A DNA stretch of 64,000 nt from Treponema sp. (GCA_009781635.1 WQXU01000008.1:45411-109410), one strand, 5' to 3'. Positions 10,602 through 20,822 are shown, counted from the stretch's first letter. The notes: generated by a model from the letters alone, not told the origin. Made by a program: numbers and translations.

Positions 10602-11477
10602 ATGAAAGTAATAAGAGCAGATGTTCTGGGGTTTTGCATGGGTGTGCAAAGAGCCGTAAACCTTGCATCCGCCGAAGCAAAAAAGGGATTTAACGTATAC
10701 ACTCTTGGCCCCATGATTCATAATCCAAGAGTATTGGCAGACCTTAAATCCCTTGGCGTAAATTCAATAGATAGGCCTGAAGAACTGCTCCGCGGAGAAA
10801 ACTGTACAGTGATTATACGCGCCCACGGGATTGAACCGGGTGTTGAAAGCGATTTACACGCATTGGGCATACGCATTGCTGACGCTACCTGCCCGAATGT
10901 TAAAGCCAACCAGCTAAAAGCTGAAGAGCTAACGCGCGCAGGATACTATCTTTTCCTTGCAGGAGAATCAAAACATGCGGAAATTAAAGGCATCATGGGT
11001 TATGCGAATACTTCTTTCTGCGCGGTAGTGGGAAATGCCCGGGAAGCCGGAAAAGCTGCGAAAAAACTTTATAATATAAATAACAACGCAAAAACCGCGC
11101 TGTTAGGTCAAACTACAATTTCAGAAGATGAATATACGGCAATAAGTGAATCAATAAGATTGTTTTTTCCAAACCTGGAAATAATACAGACCATCTGTTC
11201 AGCTACCAGGGAAAGGCAAATTGCTCTGCGGCAGCTTTTGGATCAGGCGGAAGCTGTTATAATTGCCGGCGGCAGAGACTCCGCAAATACAAACCGCCTG
11301 CTTGCAATCGCTCAAAAAAGCAATAAACCCTGTGTTCTTGCAGAAGACATAAATGAAATACCGCCTGCATTTTTTAATTACAGCACCATAGGTCTATGCG
11401 CGGGAGCCTCTACGCCGGACTGTGTCATTGACGAAATAGAAAGAGAATTGATTAACAACTCAAAAAAAAGGACATGA
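10602..11477 (+). CDS. ispH: 4-hydroxy-3-methylbut-2-enyl diphosphate reductase
   Basis: The last enzyme of the MEP pathway, it reduces HMBPP to IPP and DMAPP using an iron-sulfur cluster. It has 291 residues, the usual size. The three cluster cysteines are Cys12 (GFCMGV), Cys97 (ATCPNV) and Cys199 (TICSAT). Substrate-binding His residues sit in MIHNP (40) and RAHG (74), and the KHAEIKG block carries the catalytic acid region. It lies 13 bases after murE with AGGA before the start and ends within the left arm of a terminator hairpin. Confidence 0.96.
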   Translation: MKVIRADVLGFCMGVQRAVNLASAEAKKGFNVYTLGPMIHNPRVLADLKSLGVNSIDRPEELLRGENCTVIIRAHGIEPGVESDLHALGIRIADATCPNVKANQLKAEELTRAGYYLFLAGESKHAEIKGIMGYANTSFCAVVGNAREAGKAAKKLYNINNNAKTALLGQTTISEDEYTAISESIRLFFPNLEIIQTICSATRERQIALRQLLDQAEAVIIAGGRDSANTNRLLAIAQKSNKPCVLAEDINEIPPAFFNYSTIGLCAGASTPDCVIDEIERELINNSKKRT

Positions 11478-11508
11478 AGCGCAACTCCATGTCCCTTGTA
11501 TTTTTTTT
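11462..11508. terminator. Bidirectional terminator between ispH and secF
   Basis: GGACATG (11470-11476) pairs with CATGTCC (11488-11494) around an 11-base loop. Eight A residues precede it and eight T residues (11501-11508) follow after a short gap, so it can serve the two convergent genes. The ispH stop codon lies inside the left arm. Confidence 0.75.
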
Positions 11509-12736
11509 AGGCCACAACCGGTTTCTTTTTCTTCTCCCGTTTGATTTTCTGATTTTCCCAGAATGATACAAAGCCGGAAACAATAAACAGCGTTGTATAA
11601 ACGCCTGAAACCATACCAACCAGAAGGGCAAGAGCAAAGTCTTTCATTGAACCTGTTGTAAAAATAAACAATGCCAAAACTGCCAGCATGGTAGAAGCTG
11701 TTGTAATAATTGTACGCCCGAGGATACCTGTAAGCGAGATGTCAATTATATCCTTGAATGAACTGTCAGGATTTAAACGCAGGTTTTCCCTTACACGGTC
11801 AAAGAAAATGATTGTATTGTTGGTTGAATAACCAAGAATGGTAAGAAGGGCTGCGATACTAAGCGTTGTAAACTCCATCCTTGTCCAGACCATAAAGGCT
11901 ATCATTACTAAACCGTCATATATAATTGCAACTACAGCTCCAACGGCGTATTGCATTTTAAAACGGATAGTACAGTAAATTAAAATTATCAGCAATGTAA
12001 GAAAAATAAGAATGCCTGCCTGGTCTGTCAAATCCTTTGAAAAGCGCGAGCCTACATAATCAAAGCGAAGAACCGCAATACTGCCCCTGTCAAAGGATCT
12101 TTCCAGTGTCTGTATTACCTGCATTCTGACCAATTGATTATTTATGTCAGTTTCTTCTTCTCTGTCTTCAACCCTGATAATAAAATTACGGCCTTCTGGC
12201 GTTCTTAAATTCTGTACAGAAACACCGCCCAGAGAAAAACCTGCCATTGCATTGCGTATATCGGAAATATCTACCGGATTATTCTGCGGCACATGATGAA
12301 CAACAAACAGTTTATCGCTGCCAAGCTCTGAATCATTTCCCATGGAACTGAACTGCAGCCACCTTGTATCGATGTTTTCGCTTGCCGATACGGTAATTTC
12401 AAGACCTTCCAGCTGCTGCATGGCGCGTACAAGAGAGCCAATCGTTGTATATTCGCTGAACGGGAACAAGTGCGTTCTTCCTTCAATGCCCGAACCGGAA
12501 ACGACAATTTCAACCCTGTTACTGAAAGGATAAATAACTGCGTTTGAAGCGCCGTGCCAGCGCAGGTTAAACGCGACAGGAGCAATCTGCACTTCCATAA
12601 TATGGCCGGCCTGGAAATCTACGCCAAGAGCAAATCCATTATTGATGATATAACCGGAAACGCTGAAGGCAACAAGTATACATGAAATTATTGCAGCTAA
12701 AATAAAATATTTTGAAAAACGAATAATTTTTTTCAT
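11507..12736 (-). CDS. secF: Protein translocase subunit SecF
   Basis: SecF works with SecD in the inner membrane to drive late stages of Sec protein export with the proton gradient. The protein has one N-terminal membrane helix, a periplasmic domain and a C-terminal group of five helices with the family blocks YSTNNTIIFFDRVRENL and LTGILGRTIITT. At 409 residues it is longer than the ~310 usual for proteobacteria; the extra length is in the periplasmic part (about residues 100-220). Its ATG overlaps the secD stop (ATGA), so the two are coupled. Confidence 0.95.
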   Translation of the reverse strand: MKKIIRFSKYFILAAIISCILVAFSVSGYIINNGFALGVDFQAGHIMEVQIAPVAFNLRWHGASNAVIYPFSNRVEIVVSGSGIEGRTHLFPFSEYTTIGSLVRAMQQLEGLEITVSASENIDTRWLQFSSMGNDSELGSDKLFVVHHVPQNNPVDISDIRNAMAGFSLGGVSVQNLRTPEGRNFIIRVEDREEETDINNQLVRMQVIQTLERSFDRGSIAVLRFDYVGSRFSKDLTDQAGILIFLTLLIILIYCTIRFKMQYAVGAVVAIIYDGLVMIAFMVWTRMEFTTLSIAALLTILGYSTNNTIIFFDRVRENLRLNPDSSFKDIIDISLTGILGRTIITTASTMLAVLALFIFTTGSMKDFALALLVGMVSGVYTTLFIVSGFVSFWENQKIKREKKKKPVVA

Positions 12737-14550
12737 AAACTGACCGCCTTTGACTGACGAACATTACTGTCCTGTATGCGGGTTGTCCAGCTTACGGAAA
12801 GATTCTTGCTGCGCATGACATCCGTACTGAAATCAAAGATTAACCGGGAAACAAAGAGGGCTGTAAATACCGATGAGAATACACCGATTGAAAGACTGAC
12901 TGCAAACCCTCTGATTGGCCCTGAGCCAAGCTGCGAAAGAAACAGTGCAGCAATAAAGGTTGTAATATTGGAGTCCATAATAGCCCAGAATGCCTTACCG
13001 AAACCTGCTTCTATAACTGCCTTTCTTGATTTTCCAAGGCGCATCTCTTCTTTCATGCGTTCAAAAATAATAACGTTAGCATCCGTTGCCATACCGATTG
13101 TCAGGATGAAACCTGCAATTGCAGGAAGTGTTAATGTAAAATTAAGCGCGGACAGAACACTGAACATTATATAAAAGTTCAATAGCTGGGCAACTACAGC
13201 GTTTATACCAGCCGATTTATAATACACAAGCATGAAAAGCAAAACCATCGCAACGCCGCCTAAAAGGGCGTAAAGTCCCTGGCGGATGGTGTCTTCTCCA
13301 AGAGAAGCTCCTATACTCTGCTGACTTGCAACAACAAGTTCCACAGGCAGAGCCGCAGTTCTTAAAACAAGAGCAAGATTCTCGGCTTCTTCCTGACTAA
13401 ATCCTGTGATTGTACCTCTTTCACGGATACCGGTTGAAATCCTTGGATTAGATTTGACTTTGTCGTCCAGCACTATGGCAAGAGGCCTGTCGACATTTGC
13501 CGATGTAAGCCTGTAAAAAATTTCTCCGCCTTCAGAGCTTAATCTGAATGCAACTTCCGGCTGGCCGCTCATATGGTTACGCTCAACAACGGCATCTTCT
13601 ATATAAGTACCGTCAAGGCCTACTTCCCTTCTTACAACAATGAATCTAAGAAGGTCGTTTAAATCTCTTTCCTGAACATCAAGTCCATATCTGTCTTTTC
13701 CGAATATACCAAGAACCTTAACATCAGTTTCCGGAGGAAGAGGAACAGATGAATAATCGATTGGATTTCTGTTCGCATCAAATATTCTTCCTTCTTCATC
13801 AACAGTTATTCTTCTGTTTGTCATGTAAAAACGGTTAAAAGCATCTGTCGCTTCCAGATCCTGTAAATGGAAGGCAAGGCTTCCCTTCCCCATGATAATG
13901 TCATTGATCCTCTCAGGATCTGCAGTACCGGGGATTTCAACATAGATCTGATCCGCCCCCTGGCGCCTGATAACAGGTTCTGTCAAGCCAAAACGGTCTA
14001 TACGGCTGTTTAAAACTTCCAAAGCGCGGTTCATTGCATCTGCGCGTTCATCGTCAGTCAGGGAACGGTTAAACCGCTCTTCTATGGAGCCGTGATTTGC
14101 CTGCAATACGATACTAAGGCCTCCGGAAAGATCCAGGCCAAGTTTTACAGCGCTTCTTTGCATGTTCTTTAAGGAAAAAATATCATCTGCGTACTGCTGT
14201 TCTATCGCGTTGCGGGCTTCCATTCTTGAGTCAAATGCTTCAAGTACAGCCCTTGCAGCCCATTGTTCGGGAACAGGCATTTTTAAATCCCTGTACTTTT
14301 TTCTTGCAATGGGAATCATAAATTCCAAATCTTCAGGAACAGCATCTCCTGCAACTGCAGCATCCCATATACGCTGTATATCAAGCTCGGCGGTATATCT
14401 GGCATTTTCGCTAATCTGCTGCCTTGTTACAAGAGCTAACTCCTGCCTTTCTTTTGGAATGAAATAATACCATCGGACTGTGGGCCACAGAAAAAGCGAA
14501 CAAACCCCCAGTACTATCAGTAAAATAACCAGTCTGTAGCGTTTACTCAT
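12733..14550 (-). CDS. secD: Protein translocase subunit SecD
   Basis: SecD is the larger half of the SecDF export motor. The 605-residue protein has an N-terminal membrane helix, a periplasmic P1 region with LGLDLSGGLSIVL near 137 (the conserved D-LRGG-like start) and RIDRFGLTEPVIRRQG, and six-helix C-terminal membrane part with GMATDANVIIFERMKEE. It follows yajC by two bases and overlaps secF. The order yajC-secD-secF is classic. The operon reads leftward from upstream envelope genes. Confidence 0.96.
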   Translation of the reverse strand: MSKRYRLVILLIVLGVCSLFLWPTVRWYYFIPKERQELALVTRQQISENARYTAELDIQRIWDAAVAGDAVPEDLEFMIPIARKKYRDLKMPVPEQWAARAVLEAFDSRMEARNAIEQQYADDIFSLKNMQRSAVKLGLDLSGGLSIVLQANHGSIEERFNRSLTDDERADAMNRALEVLNSRIDRFGLTEPVIRRQGADQIYVEIPGTADPERINDIIMGKGSLAFHLQDLEATDAFNRFYMTNRRITVDEEGRIFDANRNPIDYSSVPLPPETDVKVLGIFGKDRYGLDVQERDLNDLLRFIVVRREVGLDGTYIEDAVVERNHMSGQPEVAFRLSSEGGEIFYRLTSANVDRPLAIVLDDKVKSNPRISTGIRERGTITGFSQEEAENLALVLRTAALPVELVVASQQSIGASLGEDTIRQGLYALLGGVAMVLLFMLVYYKSAGINAVVAQLLNFYIMFSVLSALNFTLTLPAIAGFILTIGMATDANVIIFERMKEEMRLGKSRKAVIEAGFGKAFWAIMDSNITTFIAALFLSQLGSGPIRGFAVSLSIGVFSSVFTALFVSRLIFDFSTDVMRSKNLSVSWTTRIQDSNVRQSKAVSL

Positions 14551-14552
14551 AT

Positions 14553-14927
14553 CTATTCTCCAGAGGAGGATTCAGAAGTATCTTCCTTTTCTTCTTTTGA
14601 CGGGGCTATAACACTGGAAATTGCGCTTCTTAGGAACTCCAGTTTGACATTATCATCAGCTTTAACGATCACGGTTGTTTCTTTAATACTTTGAATTGTT
14701 CCGTAAAGCCCGCCTATGGTAACTATCCTGTCGCCTTTTTTAAGGGCAGCAATCATTTTTTCGGTTTCTTTGCGTTTTTTGCTTTGCGGCCTTATTATCA
14801 GCAGGTAAAAAATGAGAATTACCGCAACAAAGGGGATAAAAGCAGTCCAGGCATCCGCAGGATTGCCTTCAGCGCCGGCCGGCCCTGCCATCAGCAATGG
14901 AAGAATAAATGTATCCATTAAGAACAT
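14553..14927 (-). CDS. yajC: Preprotein translocase subunit YajC
   Basis: This small Sec accessory protein of 124 residues has a single membrane helix near residues 28-45 followed by the family block RPQSKKRKETEKMIAALKKGD and a GDRIVTIGGLYGTI domain. A Ser/Glu-rich tail ends the protein. It heads the yajC-secD-secF set and lies 58 bases after the upstream barrel-protein gene, so it may also be read from further upstream. Confidence 0.94.
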   Translation of the reverse strand: MFLMDTFILPLLMAGPAGAEGNPADAWTAFIPFVAVILIFYLLIIRPQSKKRKETEKMIAALKKGDRIVTIGGLYGTIQSIKETTVIVKADDNVKLEFLRSAISSVIAPSKEEKEDTSESSSGE

Positions 14928-14985
14928 CCTTAATTATTGAATTTATCAGCACTTTAGCATAAAAAGCGCAATGTATTCAAGAGGG

Positions 14986-16170
14986 TTAAAATTGCCAAAC
15001 GATGGCAAGCCGCGGTTTTATAAGGCCAAAGGCCCTGTCAGACATGTAATGGGAATAATCTGTACCGGCTTCAATGAAGAAAATATCGTGAGTCAGGAAT
15101 AAAAAGGATGCACCTAAATTAAAATGAGTTACAAGTTCACTACCTGCATAACTACCATAGCCGCTTAACAAGGATATGCCTAATCCAAAACGGAAAGTGA
15201 ATGCATTGCGTCTCTGATTAAATCTTCTTTGCAAGGCAATATTAAGATCAAAATCGGCAAACACAACTCCGTTGTAGAATCTGAATGTTGAAAAATCGTA
15301 AACAATATCTGCTAAATTCAATTTAAATGAAGAAGCATGGCTTATCCAATATACAGAAACTCCAAGTTCAAGCCCTCCGTTAAAATCTCCCCGTTTGGAT
15401 GAAATTGCTTCAAAATTGAAAGCTGCGCCTGTTAAAAATAAATTAACACCGAAAATATCAGCCAAATCCCCATAAACCGGAATTGCCGGAACCCATGCTA
15501 TCTTGGTAAAATAATCCAGAGGTTTCTTGTAATCTATGACAAATCCGCTTAGAACATCAACAAATACTTCTTGGTTCTCTATGCGTATATTGTAAACGCC
15601 TTCAATTAATTTTTCATCATCAAAGAAAAGTTCCGCTCTTTGATTATTTATAATTCTTGTTTCAACAGGATATAAACGGCCAAGTTCATTTTCAAGGTAG
15701 AATACAGACTCTTCCAGAAAGTTGACGCCGCTTATGTGCAGCACCCTTTCCAGTTTTTGATCCAGATAAAAAACAGCGGGAAGGAACCTTTCAATTGCCG
15801 GAATAAATGCTGCAATTACATCAAACTGATTCCAGGCCGATGCTTCTGCGCGCTGACCAAATAAATCAAAAGGCGTTACGCGATACCGGTATCTGCCCGG
15901 AGGCAGGGATACTTCAAGAAAATGCCCCTCTGTTACTTCAGTTGCATAGTCACGATAAGCGTTTTCAAAAACCTGAATGACAACTTCATAATTAAGGGCG
16001 TACATTTCCCTATTCCAGACTAAACGCTGCCGGATATGCTCGTTACTGTCAACAAAATACCCAGGCATTACAGTTTCATCTTCCTGTGCGCATAACACGG
16101 AAGCGGCAGTAAAAAAAACAAAGGCAGCAAGAAGCCTTGCGCAGACAGGGAAGCGTTTAGTGAATTCCAT
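14986..16170 (-). CDS. Outer membrane beta-barrel protein, unknown role
   Basis: The product has 394 residues with a cleavable signal peptide (hydrophobic 10-28, ending VLCAQ). The N-terminal half contains an extended FN3-like or carbohydrate-binding-like region (LEVSLPPGRYRYRVTPFD). The C-terminal ~190 residues alternate aromatic and polar residues like barrel strands and end in Phe (IVWQF), typical for outer membrane proteins recognised by BamA. It overlaps the FecR-like gene by 14 bases, so the pair is translationally linked. The exact function is unknown. Confidence 0.75.
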   Translation of the reverse strand: MEFTKRFPVCARLLAAFVFFTAASVLCAQEDETVMPGYFVDSNEHIRQRLVWNREMYALNYEVVIQVFENAYRDYATEVTEGHFLEVSLPPGRYRYRVTPFDLFGQRAEASAWNQFDVIAAFIPAIERFLPAVFYLDQKLERVLHISGVNFLEESVFYLENELGRLYPVETRIINNQRAELFFDDEKLIEGVYNIRIENQEVFVDVLSGFVIDYKKPLDYFTKIAWVPAIPVYGDLADIFGVNLFLTGAAFNFEAISSKRGDFNGGLELGVSVYWISHASSFKLNLADIVYDFSTFRFYNGVVFADFDLNIALQRRFNQRRNAFTFRFGLGISLLSGYGSYAGSELVTHFNLGASFLFLTHDIFFIEAGTDYSHYMSDRAFGLIKPRLAIVWQF

Positions 16171-18865
16171 AAAGAACTCCCATATCTACTGTCTGCACTC
16201 GCCCGGGACGCGGAGCGTTAATCACAAAACTATTTTCAGCTGTCCTGCCCCGCTGTTCTATCCTGCCGTTATTGTTGTAGAATACAGCTTCCACCTGCCA
16301 TGTGTAATTCCCTGATTCTCCCAATAGGGAAATATCCAGGTTGTGGTTTAATTGACTTCTTGTTTCAGTCTGATAAACCTGCTGGCGCTGCACAGAGGAT
16401 TCCCTGTAAATTGTAAATATGTATGAGTTTGCGCCCTGTACCGCTGTCCAGCTAAATTCAATTTGTCTTTGTTCGCGAAGCTGCTGCGGGCCGAGAGTAT
16501 AACCTGCAGAAGGAGATCTGTTCTCCGCAGCGGGCAGCAGCGGAATTGGCTGTACCCGTAACTGCCTCGGCGATTGGGCTGTTACAAGACGGCCGCTTCT
16601 TGTACGCGCTTCAACCGACCAGTACCAAAGGCCTTCCTGCAGAGCGTTAATCGAAACAGTACGCTGGGGATTAATGATTTCAATATCGGGACGCCCAACG
16701 CCGGGATTTGCGCGGCGTGAAAGAACAAACCTGGAAGAAACAATTTCTTCGTCGATATCCCAGCGGAACTGCGTCGGCTGCCTGAGCGCTATAAGCCCCG
16801 GAACAACTGCATCATTGGAAGGAGAAATCAATCTGACAAAAACAGGAGGAGGAGGTTGAGTTATTGATGCAGCGGCAGCTTCAAGCGACCTCGCAGCGAT
16901 AGCTTCAAGCGACATTGCAGCGGCAGCAGTATCTCCGGCTATTGCTTCGGACATTATAAACTGCCAGTCTGCTTCAGTTTGTCTTAACGCAAACGGCATG
17001 GCCTGTTCAATTGCTGCGGCAGTCTCTTCCAGGGCTGGATTTGCAATCCAGGCAACCGGAGCCGCTTCGACATTAAACCTGCGCGCAACAGCAGGAACAA
17101 CAGGCCCATCATCCCTTGCGCTGACCCGCCAGTACCACTCTCCCGGAGGAAGGGAAATACCGCTGTAATTATATCCTGTAACAGGCACATCAAGCTGCAT
17201 GCGTGAAAAATCAGGCAGAGATGAAACCTGAAAACGCCTGTCATGCATTAAATCCGATTCCCATGTAAAAATTAATTCTGCAGTTTCATCTTCCCGTAAT
17301 CTATGGCGATCAGGCGGGAAAAGAAGCCTGTGGATAATTTCCTTTTCCATGGCTATAAATGATCTTGCCTGAGCCGGCGCAGAAGAATGTCCGTCTGCAG
17401 TTGTATATATAACTCTCCAGTAATATTGCCCTGGAGCGAGAACGCCGTCATCCGCTCTGTATGTATAAAAATTATCACGAAGCGTTTTTGTAACTAAGGG
17501 ATTAATAAAGTTGTTGCTTGCAGAAATCTGAAATGTATAAGAGATAGCTTCGTTAACAGCCGTCCAGGAAAAATGAAAATCACGGCTGTCCTCTCCCAGA
17601 ACAACAGGACTGTTTACATTGGGCGACTTTAACTCAACGGCTGCAAGTTCTGCAGCCGGCTGTAATGCAATCTGAAAGGATGATGTTTGCGAAAAACGCG
17701 CCGCGCCTTCAAAGTCTGAAGAAAATACCGGCTGCACACGCCAGTACCAGGTGCCTGTATTCAAATTTGGAATAACAAAAGAGCTTGACTGTACCTGTCT
17801 TGAAATTTCTGGATTATAAAAATCAGGTGAATCTGACAGCTGCAGTATGTAAAATTGCGCATCTGCAATTTCCGACCAGCGGAATTGAATCTGCGGCACT
17901 GCAGCGCTGCTTTGAAATACATGTCCATGAGCAGGGCTTAAAAGAGAGGGAGCGGATGCATCTGTTACAGATATGCGCCCGCCTGCAAGCACATTGCCTT
18001 CCAAAGAAAGCCGCCAGTGCCAGAGCCCGGGATTAAAGTCTGCCGCGGTATTTGAATCAAGATTATCAATAATCTGAACAATATTTGCAAAGTTACGATC
18101 CTCTGCAATCTCCAGCCGGAGAAGTTCCGGCTGCTGCATATTTATCCTTGCCCAGGAGAAATCTACGCTTAAAGGATGCTGTTCTGTTTTTAAAAAACGC
18201 GCATTAGGCCGCGGATGTATAACAGCCGCCATGGGCTGCCTCGATTCGTTTCCCTGAGTATCCTGAACAATTAATGAACCGGCAGGTATAAATGATATTT
18301 GCCCGTCCTGCCTTATCTGCGCTTCTCCGTCTGTTACGTTTAAAACAAGGCTTTCATTCCCCAGAATGTCCTGCACTGTCCTTATATTAAAAACGGTTCC
18401 GGGTGCGGCTTCCACAACCCTGTCCCCGATTGACAGCAGCACCGCTTCTCCGTCTCTATTGGCGATAATGCTCGCTTCCCCTGTAAAAAACTCAATCTGC
18501 AGGGGACGGCCTTCATCTTTTTGTATTCTTATCAGTGTGTTTTCACCTAACTCAATTTCGCTCTCATCGATGTTTAAGACTGCGCCGGAATCACGCGCAA
18601 TGCGGATTATATCGCCGTTGTATACAGGCGAATCATCAAACAGCCTGTCCCATACTACCCTGTCTTCAAGGCGGCGCTGAACTGTATTGAACTTGACTGT
18701 AACTACTCCCGCAGGAGGATTATCCAGCGAGCGGAAAGTCATAAATAAATCCTGCTGAAACAGAAAAAGGCTTACAGCAACTCCGCCGGCGCAGAACAGA
18801 ACAATAAAAAAATCCAGGGGAGTTTTTGAAGGTTTTCTTCGTTCTGTAAATACAGCATCACTCAT
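16157..18865 (-). CDS. FecR-domain protein with repeated FN3-like modules
   Basis: This 902-residue membrane-anchored protein has one N-terminal helix (about 18-36). Next comes a FecR-like domain (about 55-200) with the blocks GDIIRIARDSGAVLNID and VVEAAPGTVFNIRT. Then come five or six repeats of about 100 residues, each with F-W near the start and a closing W-W/R-V pattern (WHWRLS, WYWRVQ, YYWRVI, WYWRVS, WYWSVE, YTWQVE). Around 640 lies an Ala-rich linker. It likely spans the periplasm and organises partners. It sits between an adenylate cyclase and a barrel protein. There is no sigma factor or TonB receptor nearby, so a classical FecR role is unlikely. Confidence 0.78.
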   Translation of the reverse strand: MSDAVFTERRKPSKTPLDFFIVLFCAGGVAVSLFLFQQDLFMTFRSLDNPPAGVVTVKFNTVQRRLEDRVVWDRLFDDSPVYNGDIIRIARDSGAVLNIDESEIELGENTLIRIQKDEGRPLQIEFFTGEASIIANRDGEAVLLSIGDRVVEAAPGTVFNIRTVQDILGNESLVLNVTDGEAQIRQDGQISFIPAGSLIVQDTQGNESRQPMAAVIHPRPNARFLKTEQHPLSVDFSWARINMQQPELLRLEIAEDRNFANIVQIIDNLDSNTAADFNPGLWHWRLSLEGNVLAGGRISVTDASAPSLLSPAHGHVFQSSAAVPQIQFRWSEIADAQFYILQLSDSPDFYNPEISRQVQSSSFVIPNLNTGTWYWRVQPVFSSDFEGAARFSQTSSFQIALQPAAELAAVELKSPNVNSPVVLGEDSRDFHFSWTAVNEAISYTFQISASNNFINPLVTKTLRDNFYTYRADDGVLAPGQYYWRVIYTTADGHSSAPAQARSFIAMEKEIIHRLLFPPDRHRLREDETAELIFTWESDLMHDRRFQVSSLPDFSRMQLDVPVTGYNYSGISLPPGEWYWRVSARDDGPVVPAVARRFNVEAAPVAWIANPALEETAAAIEQAMPFALRQTEADWQFIMSEAIAGDTAAAAMSLEAIAARSLEAAAASITQPPPPVFVRLISPSNDAVVPGLIALRQPTQFRWDIDEEIVSSRFVLSRRANPGVGRPDIEIINPQRTVSINALQEGLWYWSVEARTRSGRLVTAQSPRQLRVQPIPLLPAAENRSPSAGYTLGPQQLREQRQIEFSWTAVQGANSYIFTIYRESSVQRQQVYQTETRSQLNHNLDISLLGESGNYTWQVEAVFYNNNGRIEQRGRTAENSFVINAPRPGRVQTVDMGVLYGIH

Positions 18866-18880
18866 AGAACAGCCTCATTA

Positions 18881-20752
18881 TTATCCGGTGCCAATTTTGT
18901 ATTTCTTTTCTTCACCTTCAACATCAGCTTTGGATACATCAGGCGGAGTAATGCCAAGAAGCGCTCTTACTTCATTAAGAGTCCTTGGGCCCGATGTCAC
19001 AGAAACATGATTTACAACTGCGAAAATCCTCACCGGCTTTTCTTTTCCCTTAACAGTTACAGACGGCATCTCTTCGCATATGAAGAAATATTTTACAAGA
19101 TTCCATGTATCTTCAGAAATCAATATGTCGGTTCCAAGAGGTTTATTAAGCGCTTCAATTCTGGATGCAAGGTTTACAGGATCTCCTATTACTGTATATT
19201 CCATGCGAAGATCCGAACCAATCTGCCCTGCCGTCACAATCCCCGTGTTTAAACCGCTGCCAATACTGATTAGCGGATCTGCAGGGTCGCCGGGAATGCG
19301 CATCTTATTCATCTGAACAAGAGCTTTGCGCATCATAAGCGCGGCTTTAACGCCGTTAAACGCATCTTTTGCAGGACTTCCGGCGGTGTAGGCTGTACCC
19401 CAATGCGCCATTACAGCATCGCCTATAAATTTATCAACAACGCCGCTTGTTTTTTCGACACAGTCAACCATTTGTGTAAAATAATTATTCAGCCAGAAAA
19501 CGATTTTATCTGATGCGCCCTTGCCGAACTCGTTTGTAAAATGTTCGGATTTTTCCGTAAACCCGCGTATATCCGAGAAAAAGATAGTGGCATGTTTCGG
19601 CAGTCCGCCCGGTTTAATTTCGCCGCGCATGGCCTTTACTGCAATTTCACGGTTGACAAAGCGGCCGAAAACGCTCAGCGCCTTACTCATCCGCTGAAAG
19701 CTTGTTGTTAAAAATCCAATTTCATCCCTGCTCCTTGGCTCCAGCTCAAGTTCAAAATAGCCGCCTTCTATTTTACGCGCGGCATTGGAAAGTATTTTTA
19801 AAGCAACAGAAATTGTTTTGGAGAAAAACCAGATAAAAAGTATCGATATAAATACAACAGCAGCTGTCAGGTAAATATTGCGCCGGGTAGTCGCTTTGAT
19901 TCCTTCAAAAAGTTTATCATACTCAATACTGGTAATGACAATGGATGCGCCTGCATCAAGTTTTGTATAGGCAATATATTTTTTTATGCCTTCATCGTCG
20001 TATAACTCCTGCCTGTGGCGCATCGGGTTTATCCGGATATTCCTTATGTACTGCCGGCTGACGATATTCGCGCCTGTTATGATCATTTCATTGTCCGGAT
20101 GAATAAGAATGTCTCCGTCGTTATTTATAAGGTAGGTCTGGTTTAATCTGGAGCTGAAACTGTCGTTTAAATGAACCGGAGAGAAGAGAATCGATATCGC
20201 TCCGTCTCCCTGAACAGGAAAAAACAAGGCAAGTAAATGAATATTAAAAAAGGAAGCGGCATTTAAAAATATCGATTCACCGGAAGCTGCCCTTGTGTAG
20301 GCCCGATGATTATCCTCATAGTAAGAATCTACAAGCATGGCATCAGCATCATGTAAAAAAAAGAATTTTTCGTTTACAAGAAAATATCTATCTTCGCCGG
20401 GGACAGGAAAAACAAGAGCGGCTATTTGATCATTCTGTTCAAAAAAGAACCGGGCTGCCTGCTGCGCAAGCTCGCTGTCCGTTCCTGCAGTATTTAATAT
20501 CTGCATAAGCACAAGGGAGTTAGATCGCACACCGGAAATGGTATATTCGGCTTCTTTCGCAGAACGGCGGTTTATTTCAAAATTATTCTCTTCTGCGGAA
20601 ACTTCCAAATCCTGGCTGACCATGTATGAAACAAGGAATGTTATCGTTCCCAAAGAGACAAGAATCAGGATTGTAATTATAGTGACAAGCTTGGCGCCGA
20701 TTGAAAATCTTATAAATTTATCGCTTAATCTGTTATTCTTGAGTTTGCCCAT
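18881..20752 (-). CDS. Membrane-bound class III adenylate cyclase with sensor domain
   Basis: The protein makes cAMP from ATP. It has 623 residues: membrane helix about 20-45, a Cache-like periplasmic sensor of ~260 residues, a second helix near 295-315, a HAMP linker and a class III cyclase domain (about 385-560). The metal Asp is in FFSDIRGFTE and the second in FIGD. The base-selecting pair reads Lys (DKFIGD) and Thr (YTVIGD), as expected for ATP rather than GTP. FecR and barrel genes follow in the same operon. The ligand of the sensor is unknown. Confidence 0.9.
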   Translation of the reverse strand: MGKLKNNRLSDKFIRFSIGAKLVTIITILILVSLGTITFLVSYMVSQDLEVSAEENNFEINRRSAKEAEYTISGVRSNSLVLMQILNTAGTDSELAQQAARFFFEQNDQIAALVFPVPGEDRYFLVNEKFFFLHDADAMLVDSYYEDNHRAYTRAASGESIFLNAASFFNIHLLALFFPVQGDGAISILFSPVHLNDSFSSRLNQTYLINNDGDILIHPDNEMIITGANIVSRQYIRNIRINPMRHRQELYDDEGIKKYIAYTKLDAGASIVITSIEYDKLFEGIKATTRRNIYLTAAVVFISILFIWFFSKTISVALKILSNAARKIEGGYFELELEPRSRDEIGFLTTSFQRMSKALSVFGRFVNREIAVKAMRGEIKPGGLPKHATIFFSDIRGFTEKSEHFTNEFGKGASDKIVFWLNNYFTQMVDCVEKTSGVVDKFIGDAVMAHWGTAYTAGSPAKDAFNGVKAALMMRKALVQMNKMRIPGDPADPLISIGSGLNTGIVTAGQIGSDLRMEYTVIGDPVNLASRIEALNKPLGTDILISEDTWNLVKYFFICEEMPSVTVKGKEKPVRIFAVVNHVSVTSGPRTLNEVRALLGITPPDVSKADVEGEEKKYKIGTG

Positions 20753-20759
20753 AATATAT

Positions 20760-20790
20760 TGAATTCTAATTAAAATTTGCTAAGAATTCA
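20760..20790. promoter_or_regulatory. Inverted repeat upstream of cyclase gene
   Basis: TGAATTCT (20760-20767) and AGAATTCA (20783-20790) are perfect 8-bp arms with a 15-base AT-rich centre. The repeat lies 8 bases before the cyclase start, in the 70-base gap after the TPR gene. No T-run follows, so it is not a standard terminator. It could be an operator or a transcript stem. Confidence 0.3.
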
Positions 20791-20822
20791 ATAAAAAATC
20801 CAATTTACATGGTAAAAAAGTG

